Shown piece by piece: positions 12,975-23,053 of a stretch of 64,000 nt of DNA (the first letter of the stretch is position 1; every line of letters begins with the position of its first letter). The DNA lies in NCBI GenBank assembly GCA_000442125.1, contig KE546968.1, positions 1,205,932 to 1,269,931 of the forward strand, written 5' to 3'. The notes beneath the pieces were generated by a model. That model had not been told where the DNA came from, ran no database searches, and saw only the letters and a program-made list of their open reading frames with translations. The position numbers were made by a program, and so were the translations under genes. The DNA comes from Opeltia flavorubescens (lineage: Eukaryota > Ascomycota > Lecanoromycetes > Teloschistales > Teloschistaceae).

Positions 12975-15086
12975 TCACCAATTCCATGTCCTTGACCCTG
13001 CCGTGAAAACGGGTGGTTTCCAAATCAGTCGTTCAGGATCAATTTTCCTTTTCCCTTTGATCTTCTCTTTCTCCCTTTGCTTGTCCTTTTGCTGGAGTAC
13101 GGCATCGGTGAGGACGATGACATGGTTTCCTTTCTATGTCACGATTGAGATCAGTAAAACGTTATCATTACATCTCCCCAAACTTGCAACAAGGTAAGAA
13201 AGCAAATGGATAAGGGACAAATTTTCGAATGTAGAGGAGACAAAAAACCTACCGAATACCTGAGCATATTCAGATTCTGCAATGTATGCAATACATCGCC
13301 AGTCGTCATCGCGCTCAAGCTCCCAATCTCCTCAACGCTGCACTCCCCTCCCCTCCCCTCCTCCGTCAATAGATCCACCACCGTCTCCGCCCAATACGCC
13401 CTGTACCCCAACAACCCAAGATCACTAAGCGGTTTCTCCGGACTCCCCAATTTCCCCTCCCTCTTACTCAACTCATAACTAAAAGCAATGAGCAATTTCC
13501 CGAATCCCATCCGCTGATACTGCGGCAGCGTAAGGATACAAGCGACATTGTAGCCTTCCGCCGATTCCTTCTCCTTGCTGAAATACCCCACAAGATGACA
13601 CCCATGCTCGTCGCGCGTGGTCATACAGTAGAAAAGAAAGGGATCAACGTCATAGTAAAGCGTCTTGTGATCCAAGAACAACTTTGACAAAAGACAAAGA
13701 TTCCGACACCACCTCCTCTGCCTCCTCCCGTCAATCTCGAAGAAACTGACATAATCATCCCGATAGATTTCATTTCCGGGCGGATGCAGAAGCGTGCACT
13801 TGGCGCGGTGGCGGGAGAATTGCTTTAGGCAGTCATAGTAGCTGAGGCAGAATTCGCAGATATAGACCATGTCGGCTTCCGTGAAGGTTTGCGGGTAAGG
13901 GGAGAAGTACCACGGTTCCATTTCGTATTTGCCCATCTGTACGCGCTGGAGGTTACGCACACGTGAGATTTCCGTCTGATTCTGGGTCATGCTGCCGCCT
14001 GTGCGCAATTTCTCGATCTCCTCCTCGCGCGAGTAGGGGCCTTGAGAGGCGGTGGGACCGGAGGCTTTGGCGGCAGCGGCTGCATCTTGGAGGTCGGTGA
14101 TGTCAACGTCTTCGCTGTTGTCGTCCGGTTTGGGCGTTCCGGGAGTAATGATCTCGGGGGCGATGACGGAGATGGATTGGTCGCTGCCTGGGCGATTGTT
14201 CTCTTTGCCGCCGATGAGAGAGGGGCGGGTTGGCTGATGGGGCTGTGCATTGCCGGTTGTGGCGGAGAGTTCGGGGGTTTCTGATCCGCGACGGGAAGTG
14301 GTCGTGGATGCCCGGGGACGTTTTTGGCCAACTGTGGATTTAGGGATGGTTGCGGATTTTGGAGGTGCTGGTTGCTTTTGTGATTTCTTGGTGGGTGCTT
14401 CTGGCTGGGGCCACTCGACTTCTTGAGAAAGATCCAATCGGGAAGCAGGTATCCATTCTGGAAAAAATCAGAACGTGGACAGAAGGAAGATGAAGGCTAG
14501 CGTACCATCTAAACGCTTGTTGAACTCCTCATAATGAACGCTGAGATAATCAGCAAAGACAAGCAGTATTGATCATGAAACGTACTAGTAACTTGGATGC
14601 CCTTTTTTGCTTTGTATCGAGAGGATCTCTGCTTTCCGCTTCTCGCCATCCTAAATGTCCGTCAGCATTCCACTCCTGATGGAAGTCGAGGTATCGAATT
14701 GTCGAGCAACTTCCGAGCAACCAAAAAAAGAATATCATAGACGGTGGCACTGGAGCCATGTTTTTTTAAGAGAAGAATGCGTAGGAAAATAAAGAAGAAA
14801 GAAGAAATTGTAAAATGCGAAGTGCTAATACTCTTCTATATTCAAACCCTTCGAATGCTATACTCATAGGGCTGAAGGGGCGTAAAAGCAGAAAATGTAC
14901 CTTCTCAACAAACGCCTTCACACCGATTCTAATACGAAAGTAAGCGATTCAATCTTCCTTCAGACGTTATGCGACAACGATTTTGGTCTTTAAGGGTGCT
15001 CACCTAAGCGTATTGAGCGTTGCCATTCCCTTCTCCACTGGCTCAGGCGTACCAGCCTGCTCGGTAGAAGCATCTCGAGGCGCCAT
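12975..15086 (-). CDS. esa1: MYST histone acetyltransferase ESA1 (NuA4 catalytic subunit)
   Basis: Model: complement of 12975-13133, 13253-14457, 14506-14540, 14586-14650, 14901-14928 and 15004-15086, 524 residues. ESA1 acetylates histone H4 and H2A in the NuA4/Tip60 complex. Exons 2-5 build the chromo-barrel ([40 protein letters not shown]). After a basic linker comes the MYST domain: C2HC finger CEFC at 271-274 closing with HRAKC, autoacetylation-site lysine near 335 (LDHKTL), catalytic cysteine near 377 (NVACILTLP), acetyl-CoA loop QYQRMGFGK at 383-391 and catalytic glutamate near 411 ([11 protein letters not shown]). The last exon restores the family ending [11 protein letters not shown] and [17 protein letters not shown]. 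Intron 2 (14651-14900) is 250 nt, unusually long for this window. All phases close. Confidence 0.95.
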
Positions 15087-15603
15087 TTTGATCGTCTATC
15101 TGAGGGGTACGCTATGACATGTTTTTTGTGATGGAAATATGACTGTCTAGGCTGTATTTGATGAAAACAAGTCCCAAGCATGTTAGGCTTGCTGCCGATA
15201 AAGAACGCGGGAGTTTAGGGCTGGAAGGCAAAAGGCCGGCTGGAGGAAATAATTTGCCAACGCCGCCGCGTCACGCATGGAACTCTTCTTCAAAGTTGTT
15301 CATAATGGCATTGTAGTAGTGATGCTTCAAGTTGAATTTTCCCACATCCAGATTGTCCATCAATTATCAAGTATTAATTACTGCTCTATATAAGCCTTAA
15401 GGAATATGTCTTGATGTGACGATATAATAAACTCTTTCACCTCCTTGTAAAACTCTCCAATTGCTCCCTCCTCCGAGTGGTGACAGATCTCAAATCTAAA
15501 GTACAACAATAATACGTTGGCCAATGATCTGTATGGAAAACAACGGCGCCACTTAAATTGCTTGCCTGATATTGGCTGGACTCTAGAGCTCACTAAATAT
15601 TGA
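15087..15603. promoter_or_regulatory. Divergent promoter, ESA1 / DUF4385 gene
   Basis: A 517-bp interval between opposing start codons. The 15604 side is AT-rich with repeated CTCC-like tracts. I could not assign a specific factor site. Confidence 0.5.
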
Positions 15604-16089
15604 ATGGCGGACGACATCTCCGCGGACAAAGGCAAAACCCTCCGCATGTCTTACCGGATCGGCCGCGGCGAGACCGGCGTCTTGACCTTCGAGCCATATA
15701 AGTCCATTCTCCTGCCTCATTGGAAGTTCCGCACTGTCCCTATTGCTCGAGCGTCTTCCCATACCCTCTACCAGAAGTTTCTCGAATACAACAAGGCCGA
15801 CGATTTCGTAGGCATGGACATGGCTCGAAAGTTCATTCAAATGGGCATGACAAGGTCAAAGCGGTACGCTAACCATAAGGGTGGAAGAAAGTACGATAAG
15901 GAAGGGAAGGAGTTGGAGAAGAGTAAAGCGCATAAGGGGAGAGACGAGAAGCATCAGGCGAGTCAGGTGTTCAGAGAGGTGTGGGAAAGGTGTAAAGCAC
16001 ATGAAGGGTACCAAGTGAAGAAAGAAGCCTTCTTGAAGGAGCAGAGGGAGTGGGAACGGGAGAGAAAAGTAAGAACAAAGGAGAAGTAA
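15604..16089 (+). CDS. DUF4385 family protein
   Basis: An intronless gene of 161 residues starting MADDISADKGKTLRMSYRIG. The conserved family stretches are all visible: YRIGRGETGVLTFEPYKS, LLPHWKFRTVPIA, DDFVGMDMARKFIQMGMTRS and KRYANHKGGRKYD. The C-terminal third is highly charged (Lys/Glu/Arg) and probably helical. DUF4385 proteins occur in fungi and bacteria, and no biochemical function is established that I know of. There is no signal peptide or membrane segment, so it is presumably soluble. It shares a divergent promoter region with ESA1, and its 3' end faces RNH203 tail-to-tail with about 77 bp between stop codons. Confidence 0.88.
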   Translation: MADDISADKGKTLRMSYRIGRGETGVLTFEPYKSILLPHWKFRTVPIARASSHTLYQKFLEYNKADDFVGMDMARKFIQMGMTRSKRYANHKGGRKYDKEGKELEKSKAHKGRDEKHQASQVFREVWERCKAHEGYQVKKEAFLKEQREWERERKVRTKEK

Positions 16090-16166
16090 AGAATTTAAGC
16101 AAAATGGTTGTAAGAGTAATGTGTAAGATGTCGAGATCGCCCCTTGTCTGCATTTCCCGTTAATCA

Positions 16167-16715
16167 TTATCTTTGCTCTCCTTGGCTCCCTCCTTCCATG
16201 CCTGGTCGGTGTATCTAGGGTAGTTTATCCATGAGCAATTTCCCTCAAATCAATCAAGTACGACATACCATGTCAGCAAACCCGATCCATTCTTCTATTC
16301 CCTTAACAAACGTATCGTCCCCGCCAGCAATACTTTCATGGCCCCAAACCATAATACCTCTAAACTCCCCCACCTCTTCTAGGACCTTGAGCACCTCTTC
16401 CTCACCATCGTCCTCAACTCCATGTCCGCTTTCTTCCTTTTGCCTCCATCTCTCTCGATTCACAGGCAAATTTCCTAATTCCTTGGCTTCCGCTTTGACA
16501 ACAATCCCACTATAGCCGCCAGGTATTTTGATTTCTCGACCTTGCAGCTTGCGTCCGCGAAAGTATGCCTCAGAAACGCCGTCTGTGGATCGTTGTGGAG
16601 ACCAGTACTTTTCTGATGCGTTCACAGGTCCATCATGTTGGATGCGGCAGGGAAGGAGATGAGGTGTACATCTTGTCGGCGGTCCGTGGGGATTGGGACG
16701 CTGGATAGAAAGCAT
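16167..16715 (-). CDS. rnh203: Ribonuclease H2 subunit C (Rnh203)
   Basis: Model: complement of 16167-16214 and 16269-16715, 164 residues. RNase H2 removes ribonucleotides embedded in DNA and RNA from RNA:DNA hybrids. Subunit C is non-catalytic and pairs with subunit B. Visible family motifs: HLLPCRIQHDGPVNASEKYW, YFRGRKLQGREIKIP, GYSGIVVK and, near the end, EFRGIMVWGHES with GIEEWIGFAD. The end after GFADM depends on a 54-nt intron. I joined to an exon reading IHRPGMEGGSQGEQR because the phase fits. Another frame of that exon reads more evenly but would need a different donor, so the last 15 residues are uncertain. Confidence 0.87.
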
Positions 16716-17252
16716 TTCGTGCTAAATTGTCAGCAGACAAATCGTACAGACTCAAGATAAACACTGTTATTTTCAGAGGGCTAACTCTAAAGCAGTCGTA
16801 TGCGACTGACGCGTCTCGATTCCTTGGCGCGTCATGACCTGCGGCCCGAGCCCGCAATGCCGACAAACAATTGAGCGGGCGTAACCTTTCTGAACTTACA
16901 TCTACTTCGACCTCGATTCAATCTTGCCAAGAAGGAGATTCAAAATAATCAGTCGATGATATGATTGGAAGCTCCATTGGCCCCAGCCAATCATACAGGG
17001 GTGCCGCAATTGCCGACGGGATGATGTCAAAACGTCAACAGCAGCGGTGCTTTCCCCGCAGACCAGATTGAGAACAAACTTTCATTATACCGGAGCCTGC
17101 GCCGGTTCCTTGGTCATGACGTCGGATGCCAGAATGCAAAGTAAGGATAAATCGAATGCTGGTGTTAAGAGAGCGATGGGTACTTTTGGTGAAGTAATGA
17201 CTCTCGTGGATTGTGGTACTCTCGAATCAGTGCTTCCTCAACGACTATCAGG
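16716..17252. promoter_or_regulatory. Divergent promoter, RNH203 / yellow-like gene
   Basis: A 537-bp interval between opposing starts. A CRE-like TGACGTC site lies at 17117-17123, about 130 bp upstream of the yellow-like start. Factor binding is inference. Confidence 0.45.
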
Positions 17253-18497
17253 ATGCGTCTCAATATCCTACAGATTATTTCCATTGTTACCTTCGTTTCC
17301 TTGACCAGCTCCCAAAAGGTAGCCTCGGATCCCGGCCGCTCCGGTGCTGCACTCGAACTTGTCCACCTCTATAATGACCTGTTCCCCCAAGGCATTGCTG
17401 TCTCCTCCACCGGTCGCAAGTTTTCCAATTATGCCCGGTCCTTAGACCCAGCCAACATCGCGTATACAGTAGCTGAGCTTGATTCTAATACCACAGAGCG
17501 TGCCTATCCTTCATTGGAGATCAATGCTCCCCCCGGCGGTGCAATAAATTATACCACAGACCCGCCCACAGGCGCCAACTATCCCAACTACTTCATTGGT
17601 GTTCAAAGCGTCGTCATTGATCCGAAAGACCGTTTATGGGTTCTTGATACCGGACGCGCCGCAACCCCGGAAGGAGTCAACGTCCCTTCAACACCTGGAG
17701 GGCCAAAGTTAATCGGTATTGATTTGACAAACGATACGATTTTTCAGACCATCCTCTTTCCGTCAAACGTTGCCTACAGTGACAGCTACATCAACGATAT
17801 CCGCTTCGATCTCCGATCCTCGGTAACGGAGTCAGGGCAGGGCATAGCCTATATCACCGACTCCAGCCAAGAAGGGCGAAACGGGATCATCATCGTCGAT
17901 CTGGGTAGCGGAGAAAGCTGGAGGCATCTCGATAATACTCCTGAAGTTCGGCCGATTCGGGGATTCGTCCCTTTCATCTGGGGTGAGGTCGTGTACAGCT
18001 TGCCGGGACCGGGCCAACCAATTACCTACGCTGGGAATTTTGGCGCTGACGGGATTGCCTTGAGCGCAGATGGGGAGACCTTGTTCTGGGCTGCTGTGGG
18101 GTCCAGGACACTCTATTCAATTCCTACGGAGAGATTGCGAGACAGGAGCTTGACGAGCGAGATTATGGCTCAAGCGAGCGTGGTCTCGAGAGGTGAAAAG
18201 GGTATCTCGGATGGCTTGGAGACAGATAGTAACGGCTTGATCTACACGGGCAATTTCGAGGATAATGCAGTTAATGTCTTCGATCCAGCTAATGGAACTG
18301 TGCAGATTTTTGCGCGAGACCCAACCATCGGATGGACTGATACCTTCGCCGTGGCTACGGATGGGTACGTATATTTCACTGAAAATCAGCTTTGGAGGAC
18401 GAAATCGTACTATCCTGGGACAGATAGGCGAGTCAAGCCATACGTGCTGTATCGGGCAAAGTGTCCAGGAAATGGGACTAAAGTCAATCTACAATAA
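17253..18497 (+). CDS. Secreted yellow / major royal jelly-family protein
   Basis: An intronless gene of 414 residues. The ATG at 17253 was chosen because it opens a signal peptide (MRLNILQIISIVTFVSLTSS); the open frame extends 14 codons further upstream without an ATG. The mature protein has the MRJP/yellow six-bladed propeller layout: VQSVVIDPKDRLWVLDTG near 120, YINDIRFDLRSS near 190, GIAYITDSS, GNFGADGIALSADGETLFW near 265, a blade with GISDGLETDSNGLIYTGNF, and the closing VATDGYVYFTENQLWR. Several NxS/T sequons suggest glycosylation. In insects the family includes yellow (pigmentation) and royal jelly proteins; in fungi and bacteria the ligand is unknown. It is most likely an extracellular binding protein or lactonase-like enzyme. 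Whether it arrived by transfer cannot be judged here. Confidence 0.85.
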   Translation: MRLNILQIISIVTFVSLTSSQKVASDPGRSGAALELVHLYNDLFPQGIAVSSTGRKFSNYARSLDPANIAYTVAELDSNTTERAYPSLEINAPPGGAINYTTDPPTGANYPNYFIGVQSVVIDPKDRLWVLDTGRAATPEGVNVPSTPGGPKLIGIDLTNDTIFQTILFPSNVAYSDSYINDIRFDLRSSVTESGQGIAYITDSSQEGRNGIIIVDLGSGESWRHLDNTPEVRPIRGFVPFIWGEVVYSLPGPGQPITYAGNFGADGIALSADGETLFWAAVGSRTLYSIPTERLRDRSLTSEIMAQASVVSRGEKGISDGLETDSNGLIYTGNFEDNAVNVFDPANGTVQIFARDPTIGWTDTFAVATDGYVYFTENQLWRTKSYYPGTDRRVKPYVLYRAKCPGNGTKVNLQ

Positions 18498-19296
18498 TTA
18501 AATTGTCGGGTACATGTGGACAGTGTCTTTAATATAGGAGATGACAATAAATAATGTATTATGATGATCCTGAAAGCTGAGTGTTGATTGTCTCGACGAT
18601 TTAGGGTTGAGAAGAACGAAGAAAGAGAAGGTCAAGAATGGACCATCGTTTCGTCCAAGATAAGACATTAGTCTAGGTCAAATACCAACAAGGCAACAAG
18701 CACGGATATCTTTAGAAGCTTGATCCAGGAGTAAGAGCGAAGATGCCTACGTGCAAATATCGTAAATGTTAAGTTCTCCTGCTTCAGCTCCTGAGATCGG
18801 ATCACTCCGCCCGATATCGCCGTATGCATAGGGCTGAGACCCTTGCCAGTTACACGTTCAAAACACAAGTAAAAGTATGAAGCTCTACTGTGCTCCTTAG
18901 GAATGACAGATCTTCGTTGTTGGCGTAGGCTACGAAATAATAAGTCATCCGGTAATCCTTCAGAATGAACGTATTCGTTCTCGAATTAAGATTGGCGTAT
19001 TCGTAAGTCGTAGATTCCTCCGCTCGGTTATCGGTGTCGGTGTTCCCAACAACGATTTACCCGCCCCACCTACAGCCTATTCATGCAGGTGCACACGGGA
19101 AATGGTGACTTCATCTTCAGGTACCAAAAACAGCCAGTGCGCGCAGGATGGTGGATTCCCTATCTTCACGGCGTTCCATAACTTGTCAATTGGTCTGACA
19201 TCGTAATTTCTAATGCTTCCTGACGGTCATTCTCTTTCCGCTTGGTGATAGCAGTGTAAAGGTGTAAATTCGCCCGTTGTTTGCACCCTCATTCCA
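18498..19296. other. Intergenic 0.8 kb, nothing recognised
   Basis: The 3' flank of the yellow-like gene and the promoter of the methyltransferase gene, transcribed in the same direction. Open frames are short and unconvincing, with no repeat or RNA gene. Confidence 0.55.
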
Positions 19297-20820
19297 ATGG
19301 CGATTATCACCCGCTCCTTTGATGCCGCCCGCAGCTACCTCGACTCCTTCACATGGGCACCATTCGTTCGCCTCTCACGCGCTGCCGTACTGAACTTGCT
19401 GGGCCGTATCAAAATCGGTCACATCGTGATTGTCGACGTAGATAAATCTGAGACTGTTTGTGGGGAAAGATGGCCGAAAGAAGGCGTGCCGTCGACCGAA
19501 TTGAGAGTGCTGAAAGAGGCATTTTGGGTACGATTGCTATTATTCGCCGATATGGTAAGAGAATAAAAGCTCAGGCAGCCTCGAGGACCATGTGTAAGAG
19601 GTGATCGTCTTTGTTGCAGGGATTTGCCGAAAGTTTCATGCTCGGGGAAGTAGCTTGCTCGAACCTTGTCGCCTTTTTCAAGGTACTCCAGCTCGAACTC
19701 CGGATTTGGAGGTGAAGAAGCTGACGTTGTAGATATTCATCCTGAATCGCGAGCACCTGGCGAATGGTACGACTCTGACCTCGTCACTCGCTTCAACCGT
19801 CACAAGCTTGGCGCGAAGCACCAACACCCTTGCGAACTCGCAATTGAATGTCTCGGCCCATTATGATATCAGCAACGATATGTTCGCCGCTTTTCTTTCC
19901 GAAGACATGACATACTCCTGCCCAATTTGGTTACCTACCACAGATCCAAAGTCCGTCTTTCAAAGCCTGGAGGATGCGCAGGACCTCAAGCTTCAATACT
20001 TCATCAAGGAAGCTAAGCTCAAGGCTTCAGACCATGTACTCGAAATAGGCACAGGCTGGGGAAGTTTTGCGATTGCCGCGGCAAGAACAATAGGTTGTCG
20101 TATCACAAGCTTGACCCTAAGTCGGGAGCAGAAAGAATTGGCGGAGGAAAGAATAGCAGCTGCAGGCTTGCAGGATCACATCGAGGTGCTGCTGTGCGAT
20201 TACCGAGCGCTGCCGGCGCCAAAAGAGGGGGTATACGATAAAGTGGTGAGCATCGAGATGCTGGAGGCTGTGGGACGAGAGTATCTTGACACGTATTTCG
20301 GATGCGTTCATAGATTGTTGAAGGCCGACGGAGGAATTGCTGTCTTCCAGTGCATCACCATGCCGGAAACGAGATACGAAGCTTATGCTAGCAGCGAAGA
20401 CTTTATCCGCAAATACATCTTTCCTGGTGGCCATTTGCCTACTGTGAGCCAACTGGTGGCCAGCATAAATCAGGGTTCGAAAGGGACACTGGTTGTGGAC
20501 GCGATACTAAACATCGGCGGACATTACGGAAAGACATTGAGGTTGTGGAGAGAAAGCTTCGAGAGGACCTTCGATAGCAAGATTCGACCGGCGCTACTTA
20601 AAGAACATAAAGCTATGGCCAATAAGGACATCGAATTATTTAGGCGGAAGTGGCAAGTGAGTTTGCGTCCAACCTTGAAGTATGGAGTTGCGAAGCTAAA
20701 GTTTGTTAGTATTACTTCACCTACTGTGAGGCAGGCTTCATTACCAAAACACTCGGCGATGTCATTATAACGGTAGGACGGGAAGGAGCAACGGAAATGA
20801 TAGAAGATATTCCATTGTGA
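19297..20820 (+). CDS. Cyclopropane-fatty-acid-synthase-like SAM methyltransferase
   Basis: Model: exons 19297-19554, 19620-19682, 19733-20656 and 20710-20820, 451 residues. The protein has the layout of bacterial CFA synthases: an N-terminal lipid-binding-like part with GFAESFMLGEVACSNL, then NVSAHYDISNDMFAAFLSED with TYSCPIW, the SAM-binding motif VLEIGTGWGSFAIAAA, VVSIEMLEAVGREYL, and the C-terminal EDFIRKYIFPGGHLPT. The last exon restores the family ending YYFTYCEAGFITKTLGDVII. Such enzymes transfer a methyl or methylene group from SAM to the double bond of a phospholipid acyl chain. In fungi the product is rarely proven, and tuberculostearate-like methylation is an alternative to cyclopropanation. 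It is distinct from sphingolipid C9-methyltransferases, which carry two leading membrane segments not seen here. Bacterial ancestry of the family is plausible, but the gene has typical local introns. Confidence 0.9.
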
Positions 20821-21017
20821 GGAGGCAAGAAAGATACCTGCGAGTTTTGTTTCTTGAGCGTGCATAGCGAACTGGAGTTTGAGCAACTGCTAGTGCCTCC
20901 TCCCTTTATAGAGCCATGTCCACTTGATATTCACTTTCGGCTTGCTCTGGAACTTTTCGGTCGACGTATGTAACCGGAGAAGCGGGGCTTTCTTCCGTGG
21001 CTGGAACCATCATGTTT

Positions 21018-21992
21018 TCATTTCTTCGCTTTTCGTTTCCTTTTCCTTGCTCTCGCACGCTGCTTGTCGGTAGTTACTGAGCCCTTCGTCATTTTCGTCG
21101 ATCCCCACCTTTTCTGATGCTCCTTCTCAAAACCCGCCTTTTCCCGTCGAAAGAGGAGCATTGTTGCTCTGGCATCCTCGATACTTGAATGTTCTCCGCC
21201 CTGGATGTCAACTCCGAGTATCTGCTTCGCAAGCCTTTTAAGACCTGGTGACTTTCCTCCAGCGATTCTGCGGTATGCTGGATGTTTACTGGTGTCCCTA
21301 ACGTCTCTCTTCGGATGCCCAAGTAGTAAGGCGCTCATGTCGTTCTCGATTGCATGACCGACCAAAATTTTGCCGTCGAGTAGTCGAGCTATATCTGCTT
21401 GCACCGTTTCGAATGTTCTGGCATTTTGTAACAGCTGAGGGGTGATGCCTGAGACGAAGGTTCTGTAGTTGGTGACTGGTTCCTTGGTTTGCACAAATGA
21501 GTCGTAGAGTTGCTGCCCATGATAGTTTACCGCCGAGACCCGAGCGAGTGCTGATTGATCATATGGGCCCACGCCGACCATCTCGCAGTCGATGGCAATA
21601 TATTTGCCTGCGTTTATTTTTGTCGAAAGACCTTCATTGATTTTGTCTTTCTTTCTGAAATCGGGCAAAGAGAGGTCAATAGAGGAGCTGCCGTAAGCAG
21701 CTGCGAGGTCTTTTGCAGGTATGTTGTTGTCTTCTGCCCACAGTGCGAGTGATGCCGATAGAGCTGGTGGCTTGAACTTAGATAGAGGAGAACCTAGACT
21801 ATTTTCTCGTCCATCTGAAGTTTCCAGTGTTTCACTGGAAAGTGCGGTGGGCGCAATCTTGATTCTTTTAATACCGTTGCGCCGTGGTTGGAGGGTATCT
21901 TCGCTCGCTTTTCGTTTTGGAGGTCGTGATGTGTCATTTTTTATCGCGGCTTGCAGTTTCTTCCAATTGCTGGAAAGATTTTCGAGCTCCAT
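21018..21992 (-). CDS. rex4: RNA exonuclease REX4
   Basis: An intronless gene of 324 residues. REX4 is a DEDDh 3'-5' exonuclease of the nucleolus, linked to pre-rRNA processing at ITS1. The start MELENLSSNWKKLQ matches the family N-terminus, followed by a basic segment (PPKRKA, KRIKIAP). Exo I: KYIAIDCEMVGVGP with the acidic pair D135/E137. Exo II: ILVGHAIENDMSALLL. Exo III: GGEHSSIEDARATM with the histidine and aspartate of the DEDDh type. The tail is very basic (KQRARARKRKRKAKK), a nucleolar targeting signal. The length is normal. An overlapping longer minus-strand frame upstream is a shadow. An exact PAC octamer lies about 250 bp upstream of the start. Confidence 0.96.
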   Translation of the reverse strand: MELENLSSNWKKLQAAIKNDTSRPPKRKASEDTLQPRRNGIKRIKIAPTALSSETLETSDGRENSLGSPLSKFKPPALSASLALWAEDNNIPAKDLAAAYGSSSIDLSLPDFRKKDKINEGLSTKINAGKYIAIDCEMVGVGPYDQSALARVSAVNYHGQQLYDSFVQTKEPVTNYRTFVSGITPQLLQNARTFETVQADIARLLDGKILVGHAIENDMSALLLGHPKRDVRDTSKHPAYRRIAGGKSPGLKRLAKQILGVDIQGGEHSSIEDARATMLLFRREKAGFEKEHQKRWGSTKMTKGSVTTDKQRARARKRKRKAKK

Positions 21993-22428
21993 GCTCGATG
22001 GTAAATGATTCCAGTAGAATCATAATGCTACCCACAGCGTGAAGGAGGAGAAATATAGGTTCTTCTAGACCCCGCAAAACCTTACTGGCAGGCTCGGCAG
22101 GGCTGAACATGCCAAGAAACGAGGTACTATGGAAATCCATTGCAGCAGTAATAGCATAAGCAATGAGATTCTTCAGATATGACATATCTAGATCTACTTG
22201 ATATGTCTAGGATAGTTGTTTTTGCCCTTTTCCGAGAGCGATGAGGAATTTACAACCCCATACATAAGCAATTATGAAAATAGTTGTACAAGGCAATTTA
22301 TGGAGTGGAATTATCACCAGCACTTGCGATATTGAATACAAAGCGCTGGAATTTGGTTGTATGCCTTGAGATTTTATATTATGTACAAGTAGTCTTCGCA
22401 AATCTGATCCACAATTCAACTCTCGACC
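21993..22428. promoter_or_regulatory. REX4 promoter / ATP17 3' flank
   Basis: A 436-bp stretch between REX4 and the ATP17 stop, with both genes on the minus strand. It contains an exact GCGATGAG octamer at 22238-22245. In yeasts this PAC box marks rRNA-processing and polymerase I/III genes, fitting REX4. Function here is inference. Confidence 0.45.
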
Positions 22429-23053
22429 CTAATGAGCATTGTTCTTGTGGTGTCCTTAATTCTATTAGCAACAACAAATAACACCTTCGGAATCCCAAAC
22501 CTACGGAAATGGAAATAGTAATGTTGCGAGTAGCCCAATACCAACATAAAACCAATAAAATGAGCGAGGGCTATACATTCGTTAGCTATTTTGTCATCTG
22601 AATGTTCCACAGAGGCAAGTGATGTCTTACGTGCAGCTGAAGCGTTCTTCCCGAAATAACGAGCCTGGTATCTTTCGATGAGGCCCCTAGGTTGGACTTC
22701 AGGAGCCCGGCCACGGGGCAATTTTTCGTAGAAGCTGACTACGCGCCCCATTCGAGCGGCATCCTGGGCTGCGCCGATCCCCTTCAGAAAAAAAATATCA
22801 GCCGGAGTTTCCAAGGCAGTCATTCGTATCGTGTCTTATATCCCCAATTCCGCGTGTCTGATGGATCAGGTGCTGAGCACAGCGATTCGGGCTTCGCCCA
22901 GATGCACTGAGGCTAATGGATATGATTTACTCACAGATGGTGAAGCAATCTACATAAAGCGGTCAGTACACAATTTCAAGGTCGATCGAAGCGGAAACAG
23001 CCTGCCTTCGGAGGGATTAAGGTCGAAAGACCTCGCCGAGCAATGAAGCTCAT
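22429..23053 (-). CDS. atp17: Mitochondrial ATP synthase subunit f (ATP17)
   Basis: Model: complement of 22429-22454, 22505-22570, 22631-22781, 22935-22949 and 23006-23053, 101 residues, the same length as yeast Atp17. Subunit f is a small Fo protein of the peripheral stalk/dimer region in the inner membrane. The translation begins MSFIARRGLSTLIPPK, then IASPS, GIGAAQDAARMGRVVSFYEK, LPRG and RYQARYFGKNASAA, then the membrane helix HFIGFMLVLGYSQHYYFHF, and ends RHHKNNAH, all as in the family. Four introns cut a 306-nt coding sequence. One exon is only 15 nt (IASPS). Its upstream intron starts GC rather than GT (donor AAG|GCAGGC at 23005-23004), since no GT donor keeps the frame. The final intron is needed to reach HHKNNAH. 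Confidence 0.92.

Noticed and set aside
16716-20820. RNH203, yellow-like and methyltransferase genes as a metabolite cluster
   Set aside because: No core biosynthetic enzyme, transporter or regulator lies nearby, and the neighbours are housekeeping genes.
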